Source of the DNA: Chitinophaga pinensis
GTDB lineage: Bacteria; Bacteroidota; Bacteroidia; Chitinophagales; Chitinophagaceae
DNA length: 64,000 bases
Reading direction: 5' to 3'
NCBI GenBank assembly: GCA_902167325.1
Contig: LR632930.1
Coordinates: 5,332,001-5,396,000, forward strand
Positions within the stretch are counted from its first letter, which is position 1; each line of letters starts with the position of its first letter. The notes under the pieces are model-generated. The model worked only from the letters and a program-made list of their open reading frames with translations. It was not told the DNA's origin and ran no database searches. Made by a program: the position numbers and the translations under genes. Positions 52,966 to 60,825 of this stretch are shown here, piece by piece.

Positions 52966-53603
52966 TGCTGGTTCGGTTGTTTGTTTTCCCCGGCCGTCCA
53001 GGCGAGGCATAGGTTATTGTCGATGATGTATTGCAGATCCAGACAGGCCATCCTGTCATCTTTCAAAAAGTCGCAAACGAGCATACCCGCCTGTTGGAGG
53101 GGGAAAGCCTGCAGCTGCATATTGGCCTTAAAGTCCAGCCCGCCCAGTCCATACCATTTGTAAACGGCCTCCTTGGCCGACCAGCAAACGGTCTGATGCT
53201 CCAGCCGTTGGTCCGGGTGGAGGAATGCTCTTTCCCTTCCGGCGAGGAACTTATGGGCTACCCTGCCTATTTTGGGCTGTACGTTTTCGATATCGATGCC
53301 CACGTGTTCGCGGGTACTCACGATGGCAGCGGCATAATCGCCACAATGCGAGATGGAAAAATAGTAAGGATTTCCCGGAATATACGGTTTTCTGGTGTCG
53401 AGTATGCGAATCTCATGTACGGGGAGTTCGGGGAACAGTTCTACAAGCAGATACCGCCCCGCAAAATGCTGGAGCCGCTTATGGGGGTGATGGACGCCGG
53501 GATCGATATTGACACGCTCCCTGAAAAACCTTTCTTCTTCACCAATTTTCCACACTCCCAGCCGGGTGGCCGGATCTATTTGTATCGTTCGTATTAAAGC
53601 CAT
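52962..53603 (-). CDS. 4'-phosphopantetheinyl transferase superfamily protein
   Basis: A 213-residue Sfp-type enzyme that moves phosphopantetheine from CoA to a carrier protein. The Mg-binding motif VGIDIENV (about residues 101-108) and WSAKEAVYKWYG (about 140-151) are exact family marks. The Sfp size suggests it may serve acyl or peptidyl carrier proteins of secondary metabolism, or be the general enzyme of this organism. First gene of an overlapping operon with aroK and DUF423. Confidence 0.94.
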   Translation of the reverse strand: MALIRTIQIDPATRLGVWKIGEEERFFRERVNIDPGVHHPHKRLQHFAGRYLLVELFPELPVHEIRILDTRKPYIPGNPYYFSISHCGDYAAAIVSTREHVGIDIENVQPKIGRVAHKFLAGRERAFLHPDQRLEHQTVCWSAKEAVYKWYGLGGLDFKANMQLQAFPLQQAGMLVCDFLKDDRMACLDLQYIIDNNLCLAWTAGENKQPNQQ

Positions 53604-53628
53604 AAATTCGCCGCTTAAACGCGAATTT
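53604..53628. promoter_or_regulatory. Inverted repeat in the divergent region before dcd
   Basis: AAATTCGC and GCGAATTT (8 bp each, 9-base spacer) lie immediately next to the transferase ATG and 43 bases ahead of dcd. Possible shared operator or transcript fold. Confidence 0.3.
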
Positions 53629-53670
53629 AACAGGAATTAAGCAACCGGCCTAACCTAAACACCATCACGC

Positions 53671-54207
53671 ATGATCTTGTCTGACAAAAGAATTCTGGAA
53701 GAAATAGAAAAGGGCACCATCGTGATCGACCCTTACGACCGGCAATACCTCGGCACCAACTCGTACGACGTACATCTGGGTAAATACCTGGCAACGTATG
53801 CCGACCGGGTGCTGGATGCCCGCAGGCATAACGAGATCATTCATTTCGAAATCCCTGAAGAAGGATTTGTACTGCAGCCCAACACCCTTTACCTCGGTGT
53901 AACGCTCGAATATACCGAAACCCATGCCCACGTGCCCTTCCTCGAAGGCAAAAGCAGTACCGGCCGCCTGGGTATCGATATCCATGCCACCGCCGGCAAA
54001 GGCGATGTAGGCTTCTGCAACACCTGGACGCTGGAGATCTCCTGCGCCCAGCCCGTACGCATCTATGCCGGCATGCCCATCGGGCAGCTCATCTACTTTG
54101 TGGTGGAAGGCCAGATTGAAACACTTTACAACAAGAAAGGCAACGCCAAATACAACGGCCGTACCGTTCGCCCCGTTGAGTCCATGATGTGGAAGAACGA
54201 GTTCTAG
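53671..54207 (+). CDS. dcd: dCTP deaminase
   Basis: A 178-residue trimeric enzyme that deaminates dCTP to dUTP for dTTP synthesis. Visible family motifs are MILSDKRILEEIEKG at the N-terminus, NSYDVHLG (about residue 28-35), GKSSTGRLG (about 93-101), HATAGKGDVGF and WTLEIS, whose Glu is in the place of the catalytic proton shuttle. The length is slightly shorter than E. coli Dcd. It is not a dUTPase fusion judging from the length and the absence of a further domain. Confidence 0.93.
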   Translation: MILSDKRILEEIEKGTIVIDPYDRQYLGTNSYDVHLGKYLATYADRVLDARRHNEIIHFEIPEEGFVLQPNTLYLGVTLEYTETHAHVPFLEGKSSTGRLGIDIHATAGKGDVGFCNTWTLEISCAQPVRIYAGMPIGQLIYFVVEGQIETLYNKKGNAKYNGRTVRPVESMMWKNEF

Positions 54208-54226
54208 CCAAACAACGCATTACCTG

Positions 54227-54262
54227 AAAAGGGGCTGCACCATCCGGTGCAGCCCCTTTTTT
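54227..54262 (+). terminator. Terminator of dcd
   Basis: AAAAGGGGCTGCACC with its complement GGTGCAGCCCCTTTT and a 6-T run. Confidence 0.9.
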
Positions 54263-54400
54263 ACGCCCTCCAGCCTCAGAAACCTGCGCTAAAACTTATT
54301 CATCCCCCCGGTAACCCGGTTTACAGGAGTATTTGCCCCGCCCCTTTAAAGCAGAAGAACCTCACTTTTACTTCATGACAAAAGCGCAGTTACCGGGGAG

Positions 54401-54517
54401 ATAAGCCGCCCTTAAGCCGCCTTTAAGCCGCCCATATCCCGCCCATAAGCCGCCCCTATATAGAGGCGGCTTATCTACGGCTTATCCCCGGGTTGAGTAC
54501 GGTTGAAATACGGTACA
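54401..54517. repeat. 11-bp-periodic inverted array, copy 2
   Basis: Left units at 54401, 54412, 54423, 54434 and 54445 (ATAAGCCGCCC, TTAAGCCGCCT, TTAAGCCGCCC, ATATCCCGCCC, ATAAGCCGCCC), the centre CTATATA (54456-54462), then right units at 54463, 54474, 54485, 54496 and 54507 (GAGGCGGCTTA, TCTACGGCTTA, TCCCCGGGTTG, AGTACGGTTGA, AATACGGTACA). Compared with the copy at 8797 it lacks exactly one TCTACGGCTTA unit and otherwise differs by only a few bases, mostly in the last units. Confidence 0.9.
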
Positions 54518-54593
54518 TCTTAACTACTCACCCTGATGCAGGACGGGTATAACATACAGGATTCCAATCTCAGGCAGGCAGGCTCCTAACAGC

Positions 54594-54632
54594 AAAAAGG
54601 GACCTGCTCATTGTTGAGCAGGTCCCTTTTTT
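54594..54632 (-). terminator. Terminator of the class C beta-lactamase-like gene
   Basis: AAAAAGGGACCTGCTCA and TGAGCAGGTCCCTTTTTT form a 17-bp stem with T-runs usable on both strands. Confidence 0.9.
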
Positions 54633-54660
54633 ATGATAAGGTATTGATTTACAGAAGCAT

Positions 54661-55893
54661 TTACTCCATAGCGCCGTAAGCAAGTATCCTGAACTTACGG
54701 ACGAACTCACCGTACCAGGCATAGGGGCTTACGTTGGTGAACACCAGCATCACCACCCCTTCCTTCGGGTCAATGGTATATTCGGAGCAATAAGCCCCGC
54801 CCCAGGTGAGGGAACCGGGACTGGCCTGATCACCATAGCGGGTATCTTCCGTAATGATCTGCAGCCCCAGCCCGAATTTATCGTTGCGGTCCCATACAAA
54901 GCTGTTCCCGATCTGGTTACGACCCATTAGCTCCACCGTTTTGCGGGACAGGAGGCGAACATTGTTGAAACTGCCGCCATTGAGGACCAGCTGGCAGATT
55001 TTGGCGTAATCGGAAGCGGTACTGACGAGGCCGGCCCCACCGAGGTACAGCGTTTGCTTCCCGGCCACCGGGTAGGTACGGTTCGCTTCACTGGTATGAA
55101 TGGTTAACGGGGCATCGAGGGTGCCTTTGGCATACAGCTCCACGAGGCGGCCGGCTTTGGCGGGTGGCAGGTAGAAGTAGGTATCATTCATACCGAGGGG
55201 GGTAAAAATCCGTTCGTGGAAGAAGTCTTTCAGGCTTTTACCGGAAATCACTTCCACAATACGCCCGGCCACATCGGTATTGTAACCATAAGTGAACTGC
55301 TCCCCGGGGTCGTGTGTAAGAGGGCGTTTGGCTACCTGTTTAATCAGCTCTTCCATGGTAAGGCCCTTCAGATCGCTGAGGTATACACTGGGCTCTTTCA
55401 CTGTGGGGTGCTGATAGGGAATGCCTGCGGAATGCGACAGCAGGTGGCGGATGGTAGGCGGTGTTTTAGGCGGGCGTGTACCTCCTTCCGGGGTAAGCAC
55501 CTGTACGTCTTTAAACTCGGGGAGGAATTTGGCGATGGGATCGTCGAGGAACAGGCGCCCTTCTTCGTAGAGCATGAGCATGGCCACGGTAGTTACCAGT
55601 TTGGTTTGTGAGGCGATGCGGAAAATATCGTCGGTACGGGCGGGCTTTTTCTTTTCGAGGTTGCTGAACCCAAAGGCTTTATGGTGAACGATCTGCCCTT
55701 TGCGGGCAATGAAAGTTACGGCGTTGGGGGTAAGCCCTTTAGCAACGGCGGCTTCAAAGAAGCTGTCTATCCGCTGCAGGCGGACTGCAGAAAACCCTGC
55801 AGTGGCGGGATTGGCGGCTTTGCGGAAGGCTTGCTGGGCGGTGGTGGAAAGGGTGGTGAGCAACCCTGCCAGCAAAATGATGTGTCTTTTCAT
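54661..55893 (-). CDS. Class C beta-lactamase-like serine hydrolase, exported
   Basis: A 410-residue protein with signal peptide ending TTAQQ. SxxK motif SQTK at residues 95-98 in FRIASQTKLVTTVAM, a Tyr-rich second motif TYGYNTDVAG (Tyr202) and WGGAY in place of KTG/HxG. This pattern is that of the beta-lactamase/transpeptidase-like (class C) family of esterases and D-aminopeptidases, called EstB-like. No ampC-type resistance can be inferred. Substrate likely an ester or D-amino acid peptide. Monocistronic with a terminator. Confidence 0.9.
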   Translation of the reverse strand: MKRHIILLAGLLTTLSTTAQQAFRKAANPATAGFSAVRLQRIDSFFEAAVAKGLTPNAVTFIARKGQIVHHKAFGFSNLEKKKPARTDDIFRIASQTKLVTTVAMLMLYEEGRLFLDDPIAKFLPEFKDVQVLTPEGGTRPPKTPPTIRHLLSHSAGIPYQHPTVKEPSVYLSDLKGLTMEELIKQVAKRPLTHDPGEQFTYGYNTDVAGRIVEVISGKSLKDFFHERIFTPLGMNDTYFYLPPAKAGRLVELYAKGTLDAPLTIHTSEANRTYPVAGKQTLYLGGAGLVSTASDYAKICQLVLNGGSFNNVRLLSRKTVELMGRNQIGNSFVWDRNDKFGLGLQIITEDTRYGDQASPGSLTWGGAYCSEYTIDPKEGVVMLVFTNVSPYAWYGEFVRKFRILAYGAME

Positions 55894-55944
55894 AAACGTG
55901 TCGGCTATATTAATGCCGTGAAATATAGTAAGAAAGCCCGGGAT

Positions 55945-56130
55945 TTACCAGCCCGGACAATCACCTTCTGCCATCATCTCCTCTTCTTCATACTTTTCCG
56001 CGACTACCGCCATCTCTTTCAGTTGCCGGCGTTCAGCCAGCGATAAATTCTCCTCCCCACGGTCTATCATCTTCAATATTTCAATCATTACGAACCGGTA
56101 TTCTGTTCTGCTTTGAATGGTAAATGACAT
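55945..56130 (-). CDS. Small HigA-N-terminal-like protein without helix-turn-helix
   Basis: A 61-residue acidic protein. Its layout (TIQSRTEYRFVMIEILKMID, then LSLAERRQLKEMAVVAEKYEEEEM) resembles the N-terminal about 55 residues of HigA/XRE antitoxins of Bacteroidota, in which a Tyr-containing helix, a Glu/Leu helix and a YExx end precede the HTH domain. Here the DNA-binding part is absent and the protein ends at GDCPGW. No HigB-type toxin gene is adjacent. A -7 motif lies 21 bases upstream and a 25-bp palindrome at 56217-56241. It is probably a real small gene, but the function is a guess. Confidence 0.55.
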   Translation of the reverse strand: MSFTIQSRTEYRFVMIEILKMIDRGEENLSLAERRQLKEMAVVAEKYEEEEMMAEGDCPGW

Positions 56131-56150
56131 ACTAGCTGGATTTATACTTA

Positions 56151-56158
56151 CAAAAGTA
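56151..56158 (-). promoter_or_regulatory. -7 promoter motif for the small HigA-like gene
   Basis: On the minus strand TACTTTTG matches TAnnTTTG, 20 bases before the ATG. Confidence 0.5.
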
Positions 56159-56216
56159 GGAGCTTCATTTGACCCACCGAGTTTTGGAGGGCGAGAATAT
56201 CTCAGTTTCAGAAGAG

Positions 56217-56241
56217 CATTTCTCCGATAATCGGAGAAATG
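56217..56241. promoter_or_regulatory. Perfect 12-bp-arm palindrome
   Basis: CATTTCTCCGAT-A-ATCGGAGAAATG is a perfect inverted repeat with one spacer base, upstream of the promoter of the small gene and directly beside the terminator of the thioredoxin gene. It looks like an operator for a dimeric HTH regulator. Confidence 0.5.
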
Positions 56242-56270
56242 AAAAAACCGGGCGCTTTCGCTACCCGGTC
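56242..56270 (-). terminator. Terminator of the thioredoxin lipoprotein gene
   Basis: On the minus strand CCGGGTAGC-GAAA-GCGCCCGG is followed by TTTTTT; one unpaired base in the stem. Confidence 0.75.
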
Positions 56271-56292
56271 CGTTATTACCATGTTGAACAAA

Positions 56293-57522
56293 CTACTGAA
56301 GCAACCTGTCCATCAAAGTATTGAATTCCTTTTTATATTCTTCGTAATGCGCTCCCGTACCCGGTCCGTTAAAGCCTGTGTGTACTTCCACTACCTTACC
56401 GCTGCGGTCGAGGTAAATGGTGGTCGGGAAGCCCTTCAGGCCCGTAAGCTGGGGCAGCGTTTTCTCCGTCTTTTGCGGATCTGCCGGGGTAACACCGGTG
56501 ATCAGTACGGGATAGGTTACATCAAATTTTTTGGCGAAGCCTGCTGCTGCTTTCTTCGACTTCTCAAAATCCGTTGTGCGTTCGTAAGTAAGCATTACAA
56601 TTTCAACGCCACGGTCTTTGTTTTTCTTATACCAGTCGCTCAGGTAAGCGGTTTCGTCCATACAGTTGGGGCACCAGGAGCCGGAGATCTGAACGATCAC
56701 GGCTTTGTTTTTGAAGCGCTCGTCTTTAATGGATACGGGCTTGCCGCTGAGGTCTGGGAATTTGAAATCCAGTGTGGCACCGGGTTCTTTCACTGTATTC
56801 AGGGTAGTGGCATCCTGGAGGCGTGCGCTACTGTCTTTCCGGGCGCTAAACTGCTGCTTTGCCGTAATACCAGCGAGGAAGGTTCCGTTGGTGAGTGTAG
56901 AATCGTTCTCAACAATGGCTGTAAACAGATAGGCATGTGAACCGTCGAAGGTGGAGAGCTTAAGTGTATCACCATCTACCACTCCCTGCAGATACCGGTA
57001 ATCGCCGGAAGTAGTGAGGAAGGTACCGGTAACCTGGCTGCCGGTTTGTACGAACTCACCGATGGCAAAAGAGCTGTCTTTCCCCGGTGCATCGTAGAAC
57101 CAGGTGGGCCAGCGGCCGGTAACATTACGGGTGGCAGGTTTGGAAACTGCAAAGCGTTCCGACTTGCCGGGCTGGGCATAGAAATCGATGTCTACATCCT
57201 TATCAGCCAGATGGCGGATCCACTTACCCTGCAGGCTGCCGTTTAAATACACGGCCGCTTTGAACTCGGAGTCAAAGAAAGGCATGCGGATGAATACCGA
57301 ATCGCCTTCCACTTTTACTTCATCCACCTTCATCCTTTCCCCGGCATTGGTCACATATAAGACCGGTGCGCCTGCACTGTCTGCCACATCGAAATTAAAA
57401 ATGATCTGCCCCCCATCCTGCCGCTTGAGTTGTGCCTGCCAGGGACCGGTCTTCAGTCCGGCCTGTTGGGTGGTGCCGCAGGCCGCCAGTGCGGTAACTG
57501 CTATCAGTAAGATTCTTTTCAT
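56293..57522 (-). CDS. TlpA-like thioredoxin lipoprotein
   Basis: A 409-residue lipoprotein, signal ending LAACGTTQ. The N-terminal two thirds form an all-beta region with a repeat-like pattern and no family I recognise, followed by a thioredoxin/AhpC-TSA domain (about 260-409) with the redox motif GSWCPNCMDE. A cis-Pro loop GFPTTIYLD (about 365-373) is present. It probably acts as a periplasmic or outer-membrane disulphide reductase. The gene is 9 bases downstream of yggS, so they share a transcript. Confidence 0.9.
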   Translation of the reverse strand: MKRILLIAVTALAACGTTQQAGLKTGPWQAQLKRQDGGQIIFNFDVADSAGAPVLYVTNAGERMKVDEVKVEGDSVFIRMPFFDSEFKAAVYLNGSLQGKWIRHLADKDVDIDFYAQPGKSERFAVSKPATRNVTGRWPTWFYDAPGKDSSFAIGEFVQTGSQVTGTFLTTSGDYRYLQGVVDGDTLKLSTFDGSHAYLFTAIVENDSTLTNGTFLAGITAKQQFSARKDSSARLQDATTLNTVKEPGATLDFKFPDLSGKPVSIKDERFKNKAVIVQISGSWCPNCMDETAYLSDWYKKNKDRGVEIVMLTYERTTDFEKSKKAAAGFAKKFDVTYPVLITGVTPADPQKTEKTLPQLTGLKGFPTTIYLDRSGKVVEVHTGFNGPGTGAHYEEYKKEFNTLMDRLLQ

Positions 57523-57531
57523 AAGATTGGT

Positions 57532-58206
57532 TTATGCGTAATTCCTGGCGCCGAAGAGCAGGCTGCCTATGCGGACGAGCGTGCTGCCTTCTTCCAGGGC
57601 TATTGTATAATCTCCGCTCATACCCATGGAAAGTTCGCGGAAGGTGCCTGCACCGGGGAAGAACTTTGCTTCCATGGAGGTCAGCAATTCCTTCATCCGC
57701 CGGAACTCACTACGTACCTGATCCAGATTGTCGGTATTGCTCGCCATGCCCATGAGGCCTGCGATACGTACATGGGGAAGTGTGGCAGCCTGTTCCAGCA
57801 CTGCAGTCAGCTCTTCTTCGTTCAGGCCGAACTTCGTTTCTTCGGTAGCGATGTGTACCTGTAAAAGGCAATCGATGACACGGTTGTGCTTCCCGGCCTG
57901 TTTATTGACTTCCTGCAGGAGTTTGAAGCTGTCGATCCCATGGATCATGCTCACAAACGGGGCAATGTATTTTACTTTATTGCTTTGGAGATGGCCAATG
58001 AAATGCCACTGAATGTCTTTGGGAAGGAGGCCTTCCTTCTCCACCATTTCCTGCACGTAGTTTTCGCCGAATATCCGCTGGCCGGCATCGTAGAGGGCCT
58101 GGATCGATTCGGCAGGTTTGGTTTTTGATACTGCTACCAGCTGTGCCTTAAAGGGTTGGATCTGTTCCAGCACATGGCGGTAGTTGGTTAAATTCACTCC
58201 CATCAT
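57532..58206 (-). CDS. yggS: YggS-type pyridoxal phosphate homeostasis protein
   Basis: A 224-residue cytoplasmic PLP-binding TIM-barrel protein of the alanine racemase N-terminal fold. The PLP lysine is in LVAVSKTKP (about residues 24-32), and ENYVQEMVEK, WHFIGHLQSNKVKYI and MGMSGDYTIALEEGSTLVRIG are the classic segments. Members buffer PLP and affect amino acid metabolism. Alternative start at the second Met, one codon later. Confidence 0.95.
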   Translation of the reverse strand: MMGVNLTNYRHVLEQIQPFKAQLVAVSKTKPAESIQALYDAGQRIFGENYVQEMVEKEGLLPKDIQWHFIGHLQSNKVKYIAPFVSMIHGIDSFKLLQEVNKQAGKHNRVIDCLLQVHIATEETKFGLNEEELTAVLEQAATLPHVRIAGLMGMASNTDNLDQVRSEFRRMKELLTSMEAKFFPGAGTFRELSMGMSGDYTIALEEGSTLVRIGSLLFGARNYA

Positions 58207-58407
58207 CCTACAAAAATAATAGACTTTTCTGGATTAAAGACAGGTTGCATTAGGATTTCCCCAATAAACGGGGGGAGTTATTATGAAAATATTCAATAAT
58301 CCAGCGGATTAACCTGCAGGCATTTAATTCTGCTGCGGTGATTTTTTTGAATGCCTATTTTAAGATAGGTTTGTAAGCACCAACAATCTTTTCAAAAATC
58401 AATTGAC
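58207..58407 (+). promoter_or_regulatory. Divergent intergenic region with promoter of the acyl-CoA dehydrogenase gene
   Basis: Two hundred bases. TTTG at 58346-58349 and TAGGTTTG at 58366-58373, spaced by 16 bases, fit the Bacteroidota -33/-7 promoter, 34 bases before the ATG at 58408. A weak CCCC/GGGG hairpin lies at 58260-58275. Confidence 0.6.
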
Positions 58408-59547
58408 ATGCATTTTCAGTTAACGGAAGAACATCTGATGATACAGAAAGCGGCGAGGGATTTTGCGGTGAATGAGCTTCTGCCCGGCGTAATAGAGCGC
58501 GACGAGCTACAGAAATTTCCTACAGAGCAAATCAGGAAACTCGGCGAACTGGGTTTCCTCGGTATGATGGTTAGCCCCGAATACGGCGGTGCCGGACTGG
58601 ACACTGTTTCGTATGTGCTGGCAATGGAAGAAATATCCAAGATAGACGCGAGTGCCTCCGTGGTTATGAGTGTGAATAATTCCCTCGTATGCTGGGGACT
58701 GGAAACATACGGATCTGAAGAACAGAAACAGAAATACCTGGTGCCCCTGGCCAAAGGTGAGATCATCGGGGCTTTCCTGCTGAGCGAACCGGAAGCAGGG
58801 TCAGACGCTACTTCGCAACGTACACTAGGTGAAGACAAAGGCGATCACTACCTCGTGAACGGTACCAAAAACTGGATCACCAACGCTAATTCTGCCAGCG
58901 TGTATCTGGTAATGGTACAAACGCATCCCGATCTGGGAAGCAAAGGCATTAACTGCCTGATTATAGAAAAGAACAGTCCGGGTATCACACTCGGGGCGAA
59001 AGAAAATAAACTCGGCATCCGTGGCAGCGATACGCACAGCGTAATGTTCCAGGATGTGAAAGTACCAAAGGAAAACCGGATCGGTGAAGACGGGTTCGGG
59101 TTTAAATTTGCCATGAAGACATTGGGTGGCGGCCGTATCGGCATCGCATCCCAGGCTTTGGGTATTGCCAGTGGCGCATTTGAACTGGCATTGAAGTACA
59201 GCAAAGAAAGGAAAGCTTTCGGGAAAGAGATCTCCCAGCACCAGGCTATCCAGTTCAAGCTGGCGGATATGGCCACCAAAATTGAAGCCGCACGCCTCCT
59301 CTGCCTGAAAGCAGCATGGGAAAAGGATAACCACCTCGACTATACCCTCAGCGGCTCCATGGCCAAGGTATTTGCTTCTGAAACCGCCATGTGGGTAGCT
59401 ACTGAAGCGGTACAGGTACACGGCGGTTACGGTTATGTAAAAGAATATCACGTAGAGCGGCTTATGCGCGACGCTAAAATAACACAGATCTATGAAGGCA
59501 CGTCTGAAGTTCAGCGCATCGTGATCGGGAGGACTATCCTCGGCTGA
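58408..59547 (+). CDS. Acyl-CoA dehydrogenase
   Basis: A 379-residue FAD enzyme that oxidises acyl-CoA to enoyl-CoA. Family signatures: AFLLSEPEAGSDA (about 130-142), the FAD-binding NGTKNWITNA (about 151-160) and GGYGYVKEYHVERLMRDAKITQIYEGTSEVQ near the end, in which the Glu of YEGTSE is the catalytic base of short-chain-type enzymes. Probably acts on short or branched chains. An arginase-family gene begins 32 bases downstream on the same strand, so both likely form an operon for amino acid catabolism. Confidence 0.94.
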   Translation: MHFQLTEEHLMIQKAARDFAVNELLPGVIERDELQKFPTEQIRKLGELGFLGMMVSPEYGGAGLDTVSYVLAMEEISKIDASASVVMSVNNSLVCWGLETYGSEEQKQKYLVPLAKGEIIGAFLLSEPEAGSDATSQRTLGEDKGDHYLVNGTKNWITNANSASVYLVMVQTHPDLGSKGINCLIIEKNSPGITLGAKENKLGIRGSDTHSVMFQDVKVPKENRIGEDGFGFKFAMKTLGGGRIGIASQALGIASGAFELALKYSKERKAFGKEISQHQAIQFKLADMATKIEAARLLCLKAAWEKDNHLDYTLSGSMAKVFASETAMWVATEAVQVHGGYGYVKEYHVERLMRDAKITQIYEGTSEVQRIVIGRTILG

Positions 59548-59579
59548 TCCCGCTTCAGCGGCCCACACCAAAACATTGT

Positions 59580-60527
59580 ATGAAAAATATCAAGATCATT
59601 GAAGTCAAATCCGAAATTGGCGCAGGCACACGTGGCGCCAGCTTGGGGGTAGACGCGATCAAGATTGCAGCCCTCGATTTTATGAGCAACTTCTTCGTCC
59701 ATTTCCCTACAGAAGAAGTTGAGACGGAAAATAAACTACTGTTCGAGCCAATCGAATCTCCTTTCGCCAAGCGCATCAAGGGCACTATCAACATGTATGA
59801 GCGCGTGAGCAAATCTGTTTGCGACACTATTAAGGCCAACTGGTTCCCTGTAGTACTTTCCGGCGATCACAGCACCGCAGGTGCCACCATTGCAGGATTA
59901 AAACTCGCAAGGCCCAAAGCCAAGCTGGGTGTTATCTGGATCGATGCGCATGCCGATCTGCACACCCCGTACACCACCCCCTCCGGCAATATGCATGGCA
60001 TGCCCCTCGCCGCTTCCATTGCGGAAGATAATATCGAGAACAAAGTGCATGAGGTAGATGAGAATACCGCAAAACTCTGGGGGCAACTCAAGAACCTTGG
60101 TAAAATCGCACCCAAAGTGCTGCCGGAAGACATCGTTTTCATTTCTCTCCGTGATTATGAAAAGGAGGAAGACCACCTCATCCGTAAATATGGCATGAAA
60201 GTGATCACCACCAACGAGGTACGCCGCAAAGGCCCTGAGGCCGTGGCACGCAGCGTTTTCCGTTACCTGCACGACTGCGAATACATCTATGTTTCATTTG
60301 ATGTGGACAGCCTCGACGCTTCTATTTCCCGTGGCACCGGCACCCCGGTAAGCAACGGACTGCGGGAGCGTGAAGCGGAAGATCTTATTTCCAAATTCAT
60401 GCAGCATCGTAAAATCTGCTGCTTCGAGATTACAGAAGTAAACCCCACGCTCGACCGGGAAAACCTCATGGCCGAAATAGCATTTAACATCCTCCAGCGC
60501 AGTGTGAATGTGCTGATGATGAACTGA
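59580..60527 (+). CDS. rocF: Arginase-family ureohydrolase
   Basis: A 315-residue Mn-dependent hydrolase. Metal ligands are visible in SGDHSTA (His about residue 100), IDAHADLHTP (Asp, His, Asp about 120-124) and SFDVDSLDAS (Asp and Asp about 240-245), the three signatures of the arginase/agmatinase/formiminoglutamase family. The loop TPSGNMHGMPLA follows the second motif, as in Bacteroidota proteins usually annotated as arginase. First motif SGDHS rather than GGDHS. Substrate may be arginine or formiminoglutamate; no hut genes are near, which favours arginine. Confidence 0.88.
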   Translation: MKNIKIIEVKSEIGAGTRGASLGVDAIKIAALDFMSNFFVHFPTEEVETENKLLFEPIESPFAKRIKGTINMYERVSKSVCDTIKANWFPVVLSGDHSTAGATIAGLKLARPKAKLGVIWIDAHADLHTPYTTPSGNMHGMPLAASIAEDNIENKVHEVDENTAKLWGQLKNLGKIAPKVLPEDIVFISLRDYEKEEDHLIRKYGMKVITTNEVRRKGPEAVARSVFRYLHDCEYIYVSFDVDSLDASISRGTGTPVSNGLREREAEDLISKFMQHRKICCFEITEVNPTLDRENLMAEIAFNILQRSVNVLMMN

Positions 60528-60825
60528 TATGCCACCCGCGCGCATCTTGCCCTATCCGGGTGAGATGCAGCGCGCAAGGGCTTCCCCCGTGTATCCCCAC
60601 ACCTCGATTTCCATCTCCGGCAGCCAATCCGCCACTTCACCCGCATCAAACATACCTCCCGCGTTGTTTGCCATACTTCACCAAACAATTTGCCCTACAT
60701 TAGTTGAAGAAAGGCCCCAATCACGTTAGCTCAGACATTCGTTTCAATCCCGTTTCTCATTCCCGTACAATCCCGTTAACCTCACCCCTGCTACATCGTC
60801 GTCATTAACCCTCAAACATACAAGT
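60528..60825 (+). other. Intergenic region with hairpin
   Basis: About 300 bases without a credible gene. A GC-rich imperfect hairpin at 60538-60573 (GCGCGCATCT with AGATGC-A-GCGC) lies just after the arginase stop but without a T-run, so termination is uncertain. Near 60746-60779 three TCCCGTT/TCCCGTA-like copies repeat at irregular 10-13 base spacing. Confidence 0.4.

Larger units (their letters stand above)
54208..54660. other. Long convergent intergenic region with array copy 2
   Basis: About 450 bases between two convergent genes, bounded by the terminators at 54227-54262 and 54594-54632. It contains CTTCATGACAAAA (54371-54383), the 11-bp array (54401-54517) and otherwise nothing I recognise. 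Confidence 0.7.

Noticed and set aside
58284..58314. A nine-codon ATG frame upstream of the acyl-CoA dehydrogenase, possible leader peptide
   Set aside because: It precedes the promoter motif at 58366-58373, so it would not be in the same transcript; no attenuator fold.
60746..60779. Three TCCCGT copies as a possible fourth 11-bp array
   Set aside because: Copies are 13 and 10 bases apart, not 11, and there is no opposed arm.
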